Positions 1 through 6,117 of a DNA stretch of 8,466 nt are shown in pieces (positions within the stretch are counted from its first letter, which is position 1; every line of letters starts with the position of its first letter). The translations under genes were made by a program, and so were the position numbers. A model generated the notes under the pieces. It worked only from the letters and a program-made list of their open reading frames with translations. It was not told the DNA's origin and did not search any database. The stretch spans positions 1 through 8,466 of the forward strand of contig CALMBE010000766.1 of assembly GCA_937860165.1 (NCBI GenBank), in the 5' to 3' direction. This DNA is from an uncultured Planctomycetaceae bacterium. Lineage in GTDB: Bacteria; Planctomycetota; Planctomycetia; Pirellulales; Lacipirellulaceae.

Positions 1-2
1 GT

Positions 3-479
3 ACAATTGCGTCGGCGGAAGCGCATGCGGGTGAAATTCGCTCCGTTTGGCAGGACGCGCGCGAGGCACGCGAAATCGCTGAGACGACCGAGCGCACCGT
101 GCGCAACGGATGGCGACAGGCGGAGACCGAAGCGGCTGCGGCGCGCGCCGCCCTCGCCGATGCGGAAAAGCGCCACGCGCAGACGGCGGCGCGCACGCAA
201 TCGCTGAACGAGCGCCATCAATCGCTGAGTGTGGACGAACGCGAGGCGCATGAGCTTGCCACGCAGCTGGCGCTCGAATTCGACGCGCTGGCGCCGCGCG
301 TTCAGGACGTGCTTCGCGCGCGGGTCGATCGGCTCGACCTGACCAACATGATCATCGAGGTCGAGGTCCACGGGGCCTACTCGAAAGGCGGCATCCCGCT
401 CAACGTCCACGCGATCGCGAACATCAACATCTCGACCGACCGGCGCTACGTCGGTAACGCGATCGAGCGCTTCCTCGGG
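3..479 (+). pseudogene. Coiled-coil segment joined to a flotillin/SPFH-like fragment (partial, disrupted)
   Basis: The frame is open from base 3 without a start, so any gene begins left of the window. Bases 3 to about 315 encode an Ala/Glu/Arg-rich, heptad-like stretch without hydrophobic core motifs, consistent with a coiled coil. From about 322 the translation becomes VDRLDLTNMIIEVEVHGAYS, then KGGIPLNV and NAIERFLG, which resembles the SPFH (band 7) domain of flotillin-like membrane-scaffold proteins. In flotillins the SPFH domain precedes the coiled coil; here the order is reversed. After FLG (477-479) the expected SPFH continuation is absent and the frame runs on as Arg/His-rich nonsense to a stop at 666-668. 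Third-position G/C is about 75% in the coiled-coil part and about 94% in the SPFH part, suggesting two joined pieces. I treat this as fragments, either of a rearranged gene or of an assembly chimera. The family assignment is from memory of motifs only. Confidence 0.45.
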
Positions 480-640
480 ATCGTGCGTCACGATCACCAG
501 CGTCGTGGCATGGGTGCGGACCATGCGGACCAGCAGCGAGAGGATCTCCGACGCGGTCCGCTCCATCCGGAAGTTCTCGACCGACTGGCGCACCACCGCG
601 AGCACCGCGAAGAGCGTCATCGGCGAGCACATGATGCTGC
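480..640. other. Very high GC3 segment of unassigned origin between SPFH fragment and permease
   Basis: In the frame of the downstream permease, 49 of 50 codons between 481 and 630 end in G or C, whereas in the first 34 codons from 631 about 13 end in A or T. The break is sharp and lies between 631 and 648. The plus-strand translation in this frame is Ser/Thr/Arg-rich and has no motif I recognise. On the minus strand, in the frame that shares the same third positions, the translation contains ASEILSLLVRM and then TTLVIVTHDPE, resembling the end of an ABC-transporter ATPase (H-loop region), but the Walker B and D-loop residues expected just before it are missing. Which strand codes, if either, cannot be settled from the sequence. 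It most likely belongs to a different DNA than the permease. Confidence 0.4.
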
Positions 641-3600
641 GCGAGGTTGTGGAACGGCTCGCAAGTGAACGCGTGCATCTTGCCGTCGCCGCGGGAGTGG
701 CCGTTGCCACTGCCGTTATCACGGGAGCACTGCTCGTCGGTGACTCGGTGCGGGGAAGCTTGCACGACCTGGTGCTCGAGCGGCTGGGAAGCATCGCGGG
801 AGTGGTGGTAGCCGAGCAACCGTTTCGAGAGGAGCTTGCCACGGAAATCGAGGGACGCGATTTGGGCCCCGGCGTCCAAGGGGTCGCCCCCCTGCTGCTG
901 GTTCCGGGGAGTATGTCCTCGACTCGTGGCGAACAAACCACACAGGCCACGCAACTTTCGATTCTCGGCGTGACCGAAGAGTTTTGGAAGTTTGGTGAAG
1001 ACGAGGTCGCTAAGCCGACAAGCGGCGACGGCGCGATCCTTTCGCAATCAATCGCCGACGAGCTGCATGTCTCCGTGGGCGACGAGGTGCTGCTTCGCGT
1101 GGCCGTGCCGAGCAACATCCCCGCCGACAGCACACTCGGCGAAAAGGCCGATGCGTCCACGGTGCGGCGATTGACTGTCGCAGCCATCGACAACTCGGGA
1201 ATCGCGCGGTTTGGACTGCACCCTTCGCAACTCGAACCCCGCAACGTATTCGTGCCGCTGGCGACGATGCAGCGGCTCCTCAAGATTCCCGGCAAGGCGA
1301 ATGTTATTGCCGTGGGGAGTAAAGACTCTTCACTTCTGCTCCCCCTGCAACCGCAGTTGGCTGACTTTGGTTTGCAGTTGGAAGAAGTAGACATCGGCGA
1401 TCCCCCTGCGATTCGCTTTGGGCAACTTTCTGCCGAGCGGTTGGTGCTTACACCCTATCTCGTAAAAACCGTTGAGAAACTGTTTGCGGGCGTTAAACCG
1501 CAAGCGGTGGTTACGTATCTTGCCAATTCGATCCAGCTTGGAGAGAAGAAAATTCCCTACTCGACGGTCACCGGCGTTGATTCGACTGCGGAACTGGGGC
1601 CACTCCGCAATGCGGAGGGCGAACCGATCTTGCTGGGCGAACACGAAATTGCTCTCAACGACTGGGCGGCAGAACAACTGGGGGCCCAAGTCGGCGACAC
1701 GCTCACGATCTCCTACTACGAACCCGAGACCACCCATGGCGAGCTCATCGAGCGCGCGACTGATCCGCTCACCATCAAGGTGATCGCCCCCCTGCACACC
1801 GACGAAGGCCAACCCACCGCCGTCGCCGATCAGCATTTCACGCCGGAACTACCGGGGGTGACCGACGAACGTTCGATCAGCGATTGGGACTTGCCATTTC
1901 CCCTGATCGAGAAAATTTCGCAGGCCGACGAAAAGTATTGGGACGACTACCGCACCACCCCCAAGGCGTTCGTGTCGCTGGCTCTCGCCAAGCAACTATG
2001 GTCGACCCGCTGGGGTGCGACCAGCGCACTGCGGTTGCCGATCACCGAAGCGGTTACGGTTGAAAAAATCAAAGCCAAACTCACGGCGGCAATCGACCCC
2101 GCAGCGCTTGGTATGAAATGGCTTCCCGTGAAGGTCCAAGGACTCGCGGCGGCCCGCGGCACGACTTCCTTTGAAGGGTTGTTTCTCGGATTCAGTTTCT
2201 TTCTGATGGCCTCGGCAATCATGTTGATCGCGCTCTTGTTTCGCTTGGGGGCCGAAGGCCGGGCGGCGGAAGTCGGCTTGCTCGCGGCCCTGGGCTGGAA
2301 CACGCAACGGGTCCGACGCATGTGGCTCGCGGAAGCAGCCGTCGTCGCCGTAGTCGGAGCTACGCTGGGTGCCGGCGTCGGCATCGGGTATGCCGCCCTC
2401 ATGATTCACGGACTCACCACCTGGTGGGTCGCGGCGACGGTTAGTCCGTTTCTCGAACTCCATGTGAATCCCCTGAGTTTGACACTGGGCTTTGCCTGCG
2501 GTGTGATTGTGTCACTCATCACGATTGCGCGTTCGCTGCAGAAACTCACTCGGCTTGAACCCCGGCAACTCTTGGCAGGCGACACCAGCGATCCGAACGA
2601 CAACGCCCCAGTCCTGCCGCAGCGCCGAAAGCGATTACTCCCGGCGGCGCTACTGTTCGCGGCGAGTGTCGTGGGCTTGGTAGCAATGTTCGCCGGCCTA
2701 CGCGACGAGGCCCAGGCCGGGGCGTTTTTCGGCAGCGGGGCACTCGTGCTGGCGGGAATCTTGATTTGGCTCCGGGATAAATTGCGGCAACCGACTCTCG
2801 CCGTTCCCCGGGGACTTTCGCTCGTGGGACTCGCCCTCCGCAATGCCCGCCGCAACCCTAGTCGCACGATCTTGTCGGTCGCCCTGGCGGCCGTCGCCAG
2901 TTTTTTAATTGTCGCCTTGAGTGCGTTTCGCCTCGCGCCCACTTCGGGGGGCACGGGAGGATTCGACTTGATCGCCTCCGCCGACCTGCCGATTCACTTC
3001 GATCTCAATTCACCCACCGGCCGCGAAGAACTCGGCTTTTCCGCGGACGAGGAACACCTTTTCGCGGGCGCAGATGTTTGTTCCTTTCGCGTTCGCGGCG
3101 GTGAAGATGCCAGTTGCCTCAATTTGTACCAAACCACCCAGCCCCGCGTGGTGGGGGTTCCCAACTCGTTCGATCGCGCGGGCCACGAGTTTGCTTGGGC
3201 CGCGCTACAAAATCCCCCTCCCCAGTACCCTGGGGAGGGGCTAGGGGAGGGGCACTCGGAGACGCTCCAAATTGAGTCTGAACAGCACTCCCCTTGGAAG
3301 CTCCTCGAACATTCCCTCGGCACCGACTCCCAAAGTCTCCCGATTGTGCCCGTCGTGCTCGACAAGAACACAGCCACCTACAGCCTGCACCTCGCGGGGA
3401 TCGGTGCCCGGTTCACAATCCGCGATTCCTTCGACAATCCCGTCACGCTCGAAGTCGTGGGCCTGTTGGCTGGCAGCATCCTGCAAGGCAATGTGCTCAT
3501 GAGCGAAACAAACTTCCTGCGACTCTACCCCGATGCGGCAGGACAGAAATTGTTTCTGATCCGTGCCGGAGGAACCGCAACCATGGACCTCGCACCCCTG

Positions 3601-4062
3601 CTGGAAACTCGCTTGGTCGACTATGGTTTCGATGCCGTTTCGACGACCCAGCGACTTGCCGATTTTCTGGCAGTGCAAAATACCTATCTCACGACTTTCC
3701 AATCGCTGGGGGCCTTGGGGTTGTTGCTGGGAACCGTCGGCTTGGCCGTGGCCCAACTGCGAAGCGTCGTCGAACGCCGGAGCGAATTGGCGCTGCTGCG
3801 TTCGACCGGATTTCGCCGTGCGCGACTCGCCGAGTTGGTCCTGGGGGAAAACGCCACGTTGTTACTGGCTGGGCTCGGTTGCGGGTGCCTCGCCGCGCTG
3901 GTTGCCACCCTCCCCCACTGGGCCCTCCACGAGGCCAACATTCCCTGGGGCACACTGCTCGCGCTGTTGGGAACTGTCGTGGTCCTGGGAATCGCCGCGG
4001 GTTGGATGGCGGTTCGGGCAGCGATTGCCACGCCACTGATTGCCGCTTTACGCGGGGAGTAG
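631..4062 (+). CDS. ABC transporter permease, duplicated MacB/FtsX type
   Basis: Inner-membrane permease of the FtsX/MacB/LolCE superfamily (ABC3 class), about 1143 residues with two fused permease halves. Visible order: first helix about 15-37 ending in GALLVGDSVRGS, a large extracytoplasmic domain to about 515, a helix at 516-538 and helices near 565-592 and 615-633 (first FtsX domain, ending in RLEPRQLLAG), two linker helices near 670-690 and 696-713, a second entry helix at 747-767 after LALRNARRNPSRT, a second extracytoplasmic domain, and a C-terminal FtsX domain with helices near 1018-1043, 1069-1094 and 1107-1132 ending in PLIAALRGE. This gives ten predicted helices. Such permeases normally work with a cytoplasmic ATPase in lipoprotein or lipid trafficking, or in efflux; none is visible here, so the substrate is unknown. 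The ATG pair at 631/634 is chosen because homologous proteins start about 15 residues before the first helix and composition changes there. The frame stays open upstream to a GTG at 505. No Shine-Dalgarno is seen. An in-frame palindrome occupies codons about 861-875. Confidence 0.88.
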   Translation: MMLREVVERLASERVHLAVAAGVAVATAVITGALLVGDSVRGSLHDLVLERLGSIAGVVVAEQPFREELATEIEGRDLGPGVQGVAPLLLVPGSMSSTRGEQTTQATQLSILGVTEEFWKFGEDEVAKPTSGDGAILSQSIADELHVSVGDEVLLRVAVPSNIPADSTLGEKADASTVRRLTVAAIDNSGIARFGLHPSQLEPRNVFVPLATMQRLLKIPGKANVIAVGSKDSSLLLPLQPQLADFGLQLEEVDIGDPPAIRFGQLSAERLVLTPYLVKTVEKLFAGVKPQAVVTYLANSIQLGEKKIPYSTVTGVDSTAELGPLRNAEGEPILLGEHEIALNDWAAEQLGAQVGDTLTISYYEPETTHGELIERATDPLTIKVIAPLHTDEGQPTAVADQHFTPELPGVTDERSISDWDLPFPLIEKISQADEKYWDDYRTTPKAFVSLALAKQLWSTRWGATSALRLPITEAVTVEKIKAKLTAAIDPAALGMKWLPVKVQGLAAARGTTSFEGLFLGFSFFLMASAIMLIALLFRLGAEGRAAEVGLLAALGWNTQRVRRMWLAEAAVVAVVGATLGAGVGIGYAALMIHGLTTWWVAATVSPFLELHVNPLSLTLGFACGVIVSLITIARSLQKLTRLEPRQLLAGDTSDPNDNAPVLPQRRKRLLPAALLFAASVVGLVAMFAGLRDEAQAGAFFGSGALVLAGILIWLRDKLRQPTLAVPRGLSLVGLALRNARRNPSRTILSVALAAVASFLIVALSAFRLAPTSGGTGGFDLIASADLPIHFDLNSPTGREELGFSADEEHLFAGADVCSFRVRGGEDASCLNLYQTTQPRVVGVPNSFDRAGHEFAWAALQNPPPQYPGEGLGEGHSETLQIESEQHSPWKLLEHSLGTDSQSLPIVPVVLDKNTATYSLHLAGIGARFTIRDSFDNPVTLEVVGLLAGSILQGNVLMSETNFLRLYPDAAGQKLFLIRAGGTATMDLAPLLETRLVDYGFDAVSTTQRLADFLAVQNTYLTTFQSLGALGLLLGTVGLAVAQLRSVVERRSELALLRSTGFRRARLAELVLGENATLLLAGLGCGCLAALVATLPHWALHEANIPWGTLLALLGTVVVLGIAAGWMAVRAAIATPLIAALRGE
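3211..3252. repeat. REP-like GC-rich palindrome inserted in frame in the permease gene
   Basis: CCCCTCCCCA (3215-3224) and TGGGGAGGGG (3231-3240) form a perfect 10-bp stem with a 6-base loop. The right arm is then repeated almost exactly as AGGGGAGGGG (3243-3252), separated by CT. This arrangement matches a class of small dispersed palindromes of the form CCCTCxCC/GGxGAGGG followed by CTAGGGxGAGGG, which I know as intergenic elements in many GC-rich bacteria. Here it lies inside the coding region, keeps the frame, and is read as NPPPQYPGEGLGEGH at permease residues 861-875, in the second extracytoplasmic domain. The Pro/Gly-rich composition differs from the flanking protein, which fits an insertion into a surface loop. 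Confidence 0.75.
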
Positions 4063-4096
4063 AATTCTGGCAACTGAAAAAAAAGTCAGTCACGGC

Positions 4097-4152
4097 CTAG
4101 CCGGAGGACCACGTCCTCCGGGATTTCCCGGACCAAAGTGTTGGTCCGGCTA
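4097..4152. repeat. Double-hairpin (cruciform-like) intergenic element, possible terminator
   Basis: Starting 35 bases after the permease stop there are two adjacent perfect stems: CCGGAGGAC (4101-4109) with GTCCTCCGG (4113-4121), 3-base loop, and CCGGACCAA (4128-4136) with TTGGTCCGG (4141-4149), 4-base loop. The outer ends also pair: TAGCCGG (4098-4104) with CCGGCTA (4146-4152). The whole element is therefore a terminal inverted repeat enclosing two hairpins, like REP or MITE-type repeats. It has no T-run, so it is not a canonical intrinsic terminator, but its place between two genes on the same strand would allow it to stall or end transcription or stabilise the upstream mRNA. Confidence 0.7.
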
Positions 4153-4264
4153 AGGTGACGCTTATCAAGAGACTGACCGGTAGCAGTTTCGCGCTGGTTG
4201 CACTACAGTGGATTCCAGACTTACCTTCAGTTCCCTTCCAATTCCCTCCAACTGCAATCCTCCT

Positions 4265-5347
4265 ATGAAGAACCTGCTGTTCGTGGTCGCCTCGTTTGCC
4301 GTCACGATCCTCGCTTGGGGCGTCTACGGCCCCGTGTTGCACTGGGGCCAACATGACATGTCGACATCCGGGGGTTTCGCTTCGTTGCGACCTTTTATCT
4401 GCGTCGGACTCGCCTACTTCGGCATCGGAGTCGCGGTTCCCACGGTGCTGTTACGACTGCGCGGCGAACCGGGGGATTGGACCCTCAAAGGAATCCTGTT
4501 TAGTCTCGCCGGGGGGGCCTTGGGTGCGCTCGGTGCGCTGGGAATTATCTTGGCATTCTTTTTCGGCGGGAAGCCGGTGTACGTGATGCCCTTAGTCTTC
4601 GGCGGGGCTCCGGTAGTGAATTCGTTTCTCTCGATTTTTCTCTCACGCAAGATGAAAGAGATCGGCCCGATTTTCTTGGCTGGTTTGGTGATCGTGCTCC
4701 TAGGTGCCACGACCGTGCTGGTAGCCAAACCAACTGCACCCAAACAACCTGTTGCCGAAGTAACCGCCACCGCCGAAGCCGGGGCGGTCCAAGCCACTCC
4801 CGAAGACACCAGTGCCTTTCGGAATCTTGTTTTGCAGATCGCCTCGGTCGCGTTGGTGATTTGTTGCTGGGGGTGTTACGGCCCGGTCCTGCACATCGGC
4901 CAAGCGGCAATGCACAATAGTCGACTGCGACCCTTGATTTGCGTTGGCTTGGCTTACTTTGCCATCGCCGTGGTGGTGGGCAACCTGTGGTTGGCCACGA
5001 CCGGCGAAGCCAGCACCTACAACTTCAGCGGCACTTTCTGGAGCCTCGCAGGAGGCGCTGCCGGGGCAATCGGCGCGTTGGGAATCATCATGGCCTTCAA
5101 CTTCGGCGGCAAGCCGGTGGTTGTGATGCCACTCGTCTTCGGCGGGGCACCTGTCGTGAACACGTTTTTCACGATCATCGCCGAGGGCCTGTGGGGCCAG
5201 ATCAACGCCCTCTTTGTCGCGGGCCTGATCCTGGTGATCGCCGGGGCCGCGATGGTGCTAGTCTTCGCCCCCAAGGGAAGTCCACCCCCCAAGCCCGTGG
5301 TGATTCCCACGGAAGTGCCGCCAGCGCCGGCATCGAGTGAACGATGA
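4265..5347 (+). CDS. DMT/EamA-like 10-helix membrane protein with two near-identical halves
   Basis: A 360-residue membrane protein; I do not recognise a specific function. Each half has five hydrophobic segments: in the first half near 3-26, 41-64, 76-100, 103-126 and 133-155. The second half repeats this from about 186 to 336. The 5+5 design is that of the drug/metabolite transporter (DMT) superfamily, where the two halves insert in opposite orientation; this is the best guess at its class. Repeated motifs are WGxYGPVLHxGQ (18 and 202), LRPxICVGLAYF (41 and 221), and GGKPVxVMPLVFGGAPVVN (101 and 281). The halves are linked by a polar Ala/Thr/Glu/Pro segment (156-184), and the C-terminus is Pro-rich. 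The start at 4265 is chosen because MKNLLF begins directly before the first helix; upstream sequence in frame is pyrimidine-rich leader, and no Shine-Dalgarno is seen. The preceding 110 bases hold the double hairpin and no clear promoter. The gene is convergent with the toxin-antitoxin pair, 22 bases away. Confidence 0.8.
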   Translation: MKNLLFVVASFAVTILAWGVYGPVLHWGQHDMSTSGGFASLRPFICVGLAYFGIGVAVPTVLLRLRGEPGDWTLKGILFSLAGGALGALGALGIILAFFFGGKPVYVMPLVFGGAPVVNSFLSIFLSRKMKEIGPIFLAGLVIVLLGATTVLVAKPTAPKQPVAEVTATAEAGAVQATPEDTSAFRNLVLQIASVALVICCWGCYGPVLHIGQAAMHNSRLRPLICVGLAYFAIAVVVGNLWLATTGEASTYNFSGTFWSLAGGAAGAIGALGIIMAFNFGGKPVVVMPLVFGGAPVVNTFFTIIAEGLWGQINALFVAGLILVIAGAAMVLVFAPKGSPPPKPVVIPTEVPPAPASSER

Positions 5348-5374
5348 GTTTTACAAGCCAACGATGAGTTTACA
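5341..5374. repeat. Short direct repeat at the junction of two convergent genes
   Basis: ACGATGAGTTTTACA (5341-5355) is repeated as ACGATGAGTTTACA (5361-5374), period 20, differing by one T. The first copy contains the stop codon of the membrane protein and the second the stop codon of the antitoxin on the other strand. It looks like a small local duplication. No stem or T-run that would act as a terminator is evident in the 22 bases between the two stops. Confidence 0.6.
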
Positions 5375-5693
5375 GGGGACTCTCAGAAACAAATTGCGTG
5401 AGCCGAATATCCCCTTTGGGAAGGTGGGCTATCAACTCAAGATGGCCACCTAATGAACCAATGAGCTCACTTAAGGTGCTAATCTGCATTTCGTCTTGAC
5501 ATTCCAGAATGGACACATTCGGCTGCGAAATACCTAAAATTTCGGCCATCTGCTGTTGTGTCATCCCGGAATACTTTCGCAATTCGGCGAGCAGCATTTC
5601 CGCTCGCAATTCTCTTACGCGAGAATTCGATCTCGCCAGCCTTTCCGGTGACATCTTTGCTTCTAGTTCCGAAAACTTACGATGTCCGGCCAT
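5370..5693 (-). CDS. HigA-like XRE-family antitoxin
   Basis: A 107-residue DNA-binding protein. It has a charged helical N-terminus (KMSPERLARSNSRVRELRAE, 13-32), then a helix-turn-helix of the Cro/C1 (XRE) type at about 44-66: MTQQQMAEILGISQPNVS. The C-terminal part STLSELIGSLGGHLELIAHL (72-91) is typical of the HigA-like antitoxins that pair with Gp49/HigB-type toxins. By family knowledge it binds and neutralises the toxin and represses the shared promoter. Its ATG (5693-5691) overlaps the toxin stop by one base (TAATG), so translation is probably coupled and the order is toxin first, as in higBA. The recognition helix ends in SILECQ where most relatives have SKIE plus a basic residue, so it may recognise a different operator. 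Base composition is clearly more AT-rich than the flanking genes. Confidence 0.85.
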   Translation of the reverse strand: MAGHRKFSELEAKMSPERLARSNSRVRELRAEMLLAELRKYSGMTQQQMAEILGISQPNVSILECQDEMQISTLSELIGSLGGHLELIAHLPKGDIRLTQFVSESPL

Positions 5694-6049
5694 TAGATAA
5701 GTCCTTCGTTTTTCAATTCCTGCAGATATTCGTCATATAACCTATCGGCTATGGGCAACATCTCTTCGTAGAATCTATTCTTGCCAGTCTTGTCGCCACC
5801 AATCAAAAGGATCGCCGATCTACGCGGATCAAATGCAAAAAACGTCCTCAAGGGTCGACCTCGATACTGAGTCCTAAGCTCCTTCATCTGGGCATGTCTC
5901 GAACCCTTAACGGTATCAACATGCGGACGCCCTAAACTAGGGCCATCTTCCCTCAATATGGCAACGCTCGTGCGAACAGCTTCCTGCTGATCAGCCGTAA
6001 GTGTCTCCCACCATACGTTGAACTCATCGGTGTATTCAACTTTCCACAC
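5693..6049 (-). CDS. HigB/RelE-superfamily toxin (Gp49-like)
   Basis: A 118-residue protein of the phage-derived Gp49/HigB-like group in the RelE superfamily; by family knowledge a ribosome-dependent mRNA interferase. Visible motifs: MWKVEYTDEFNVWW at the start, the conserved LGRPHVDTVKGSRHAQMKELR (39-59, with the MKELR strand), RGRPLRTFFAFDPRR (63-77), LLIGGDKTGKNRFY (81-94), and a C-terminal helix. Arg59, Arg65, Arg68 and Tyr94 are candidates for the active-site basic and aromatic residues. I choose the GTG at 6049 because relatives start MWxVExTDEF and because a TATAAT box lies only six bases upstream. An in-frame GTG at 6067 would add six residues (MRYNRT) but would lie upstream of that promoter box. 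All family residues are intact, so the toxin is probably functional. Composition is about 47% GC in a sampled 60 bases. Confidence 0.85.
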   Translation of the reverse strand: MWKVEYTDEFNVWWETLTADQQEAVRTSVAILREDGPSLGRPHVDTVKGSRHAQMKELRTQYRGRPLRTFFAFDPRRSAILLIGGDKTGKNRFYEEMLPIADRLYDEYLQELKNEGLI

Positions 6050-6055
6050 AGTTCG

Positions 6056-6083
6056 ATTATATCTCACAGGTCCGATGAATCAA
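6056..6083 (-). promoter_or_regulatory. Sigma70-type promoter for the toxin-antitoxin operon
   Basis: On the minus strand TTGATT is followed after 16 bases by a perfect TATAAT (6061-6056). TTGATT matches four of six consensus -35 bases. Transcription starting about seven bases downstream would begin at or within one or two bases of the toxin GTG at 6049, giving a leaderless or almost leaderless mRNA. No inverted repeat overlapping the boxes is obvious, so the antitoxin operator is not assigned. Confidence 0.6.
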
Positions 6084-6117
6084 CAGAATCCTTGGCACCT
6101 GTTTCTCTTCGCCGAGT

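Noticed and set aside
505..630. Upstream GTG start that would lengthen the permease by 42 residues
   Set aside because: The added residues have a different codon composition, no family resemblance, and precede a normal-looking N-terminus at 631/634.
424..1047. Long minus-strand open frame
   Set aside because: It overlaps the well-supported permease, has a Gly/Arg/His-rich composition without motifs, and crosses the composition break.
3294..4100. 268-codon plus-strand frame within the permease
   Set aside because: Arg/Pro-rich shadow of the permease frame; the permease translation there is clearly the conserved FtsX domain.
5341..6067. Target-site duplication flanking the toxin-antitoxin module
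   Set aside because: Both copies of the direct repeat lie on the same side of the module and no copy is found at the other end.
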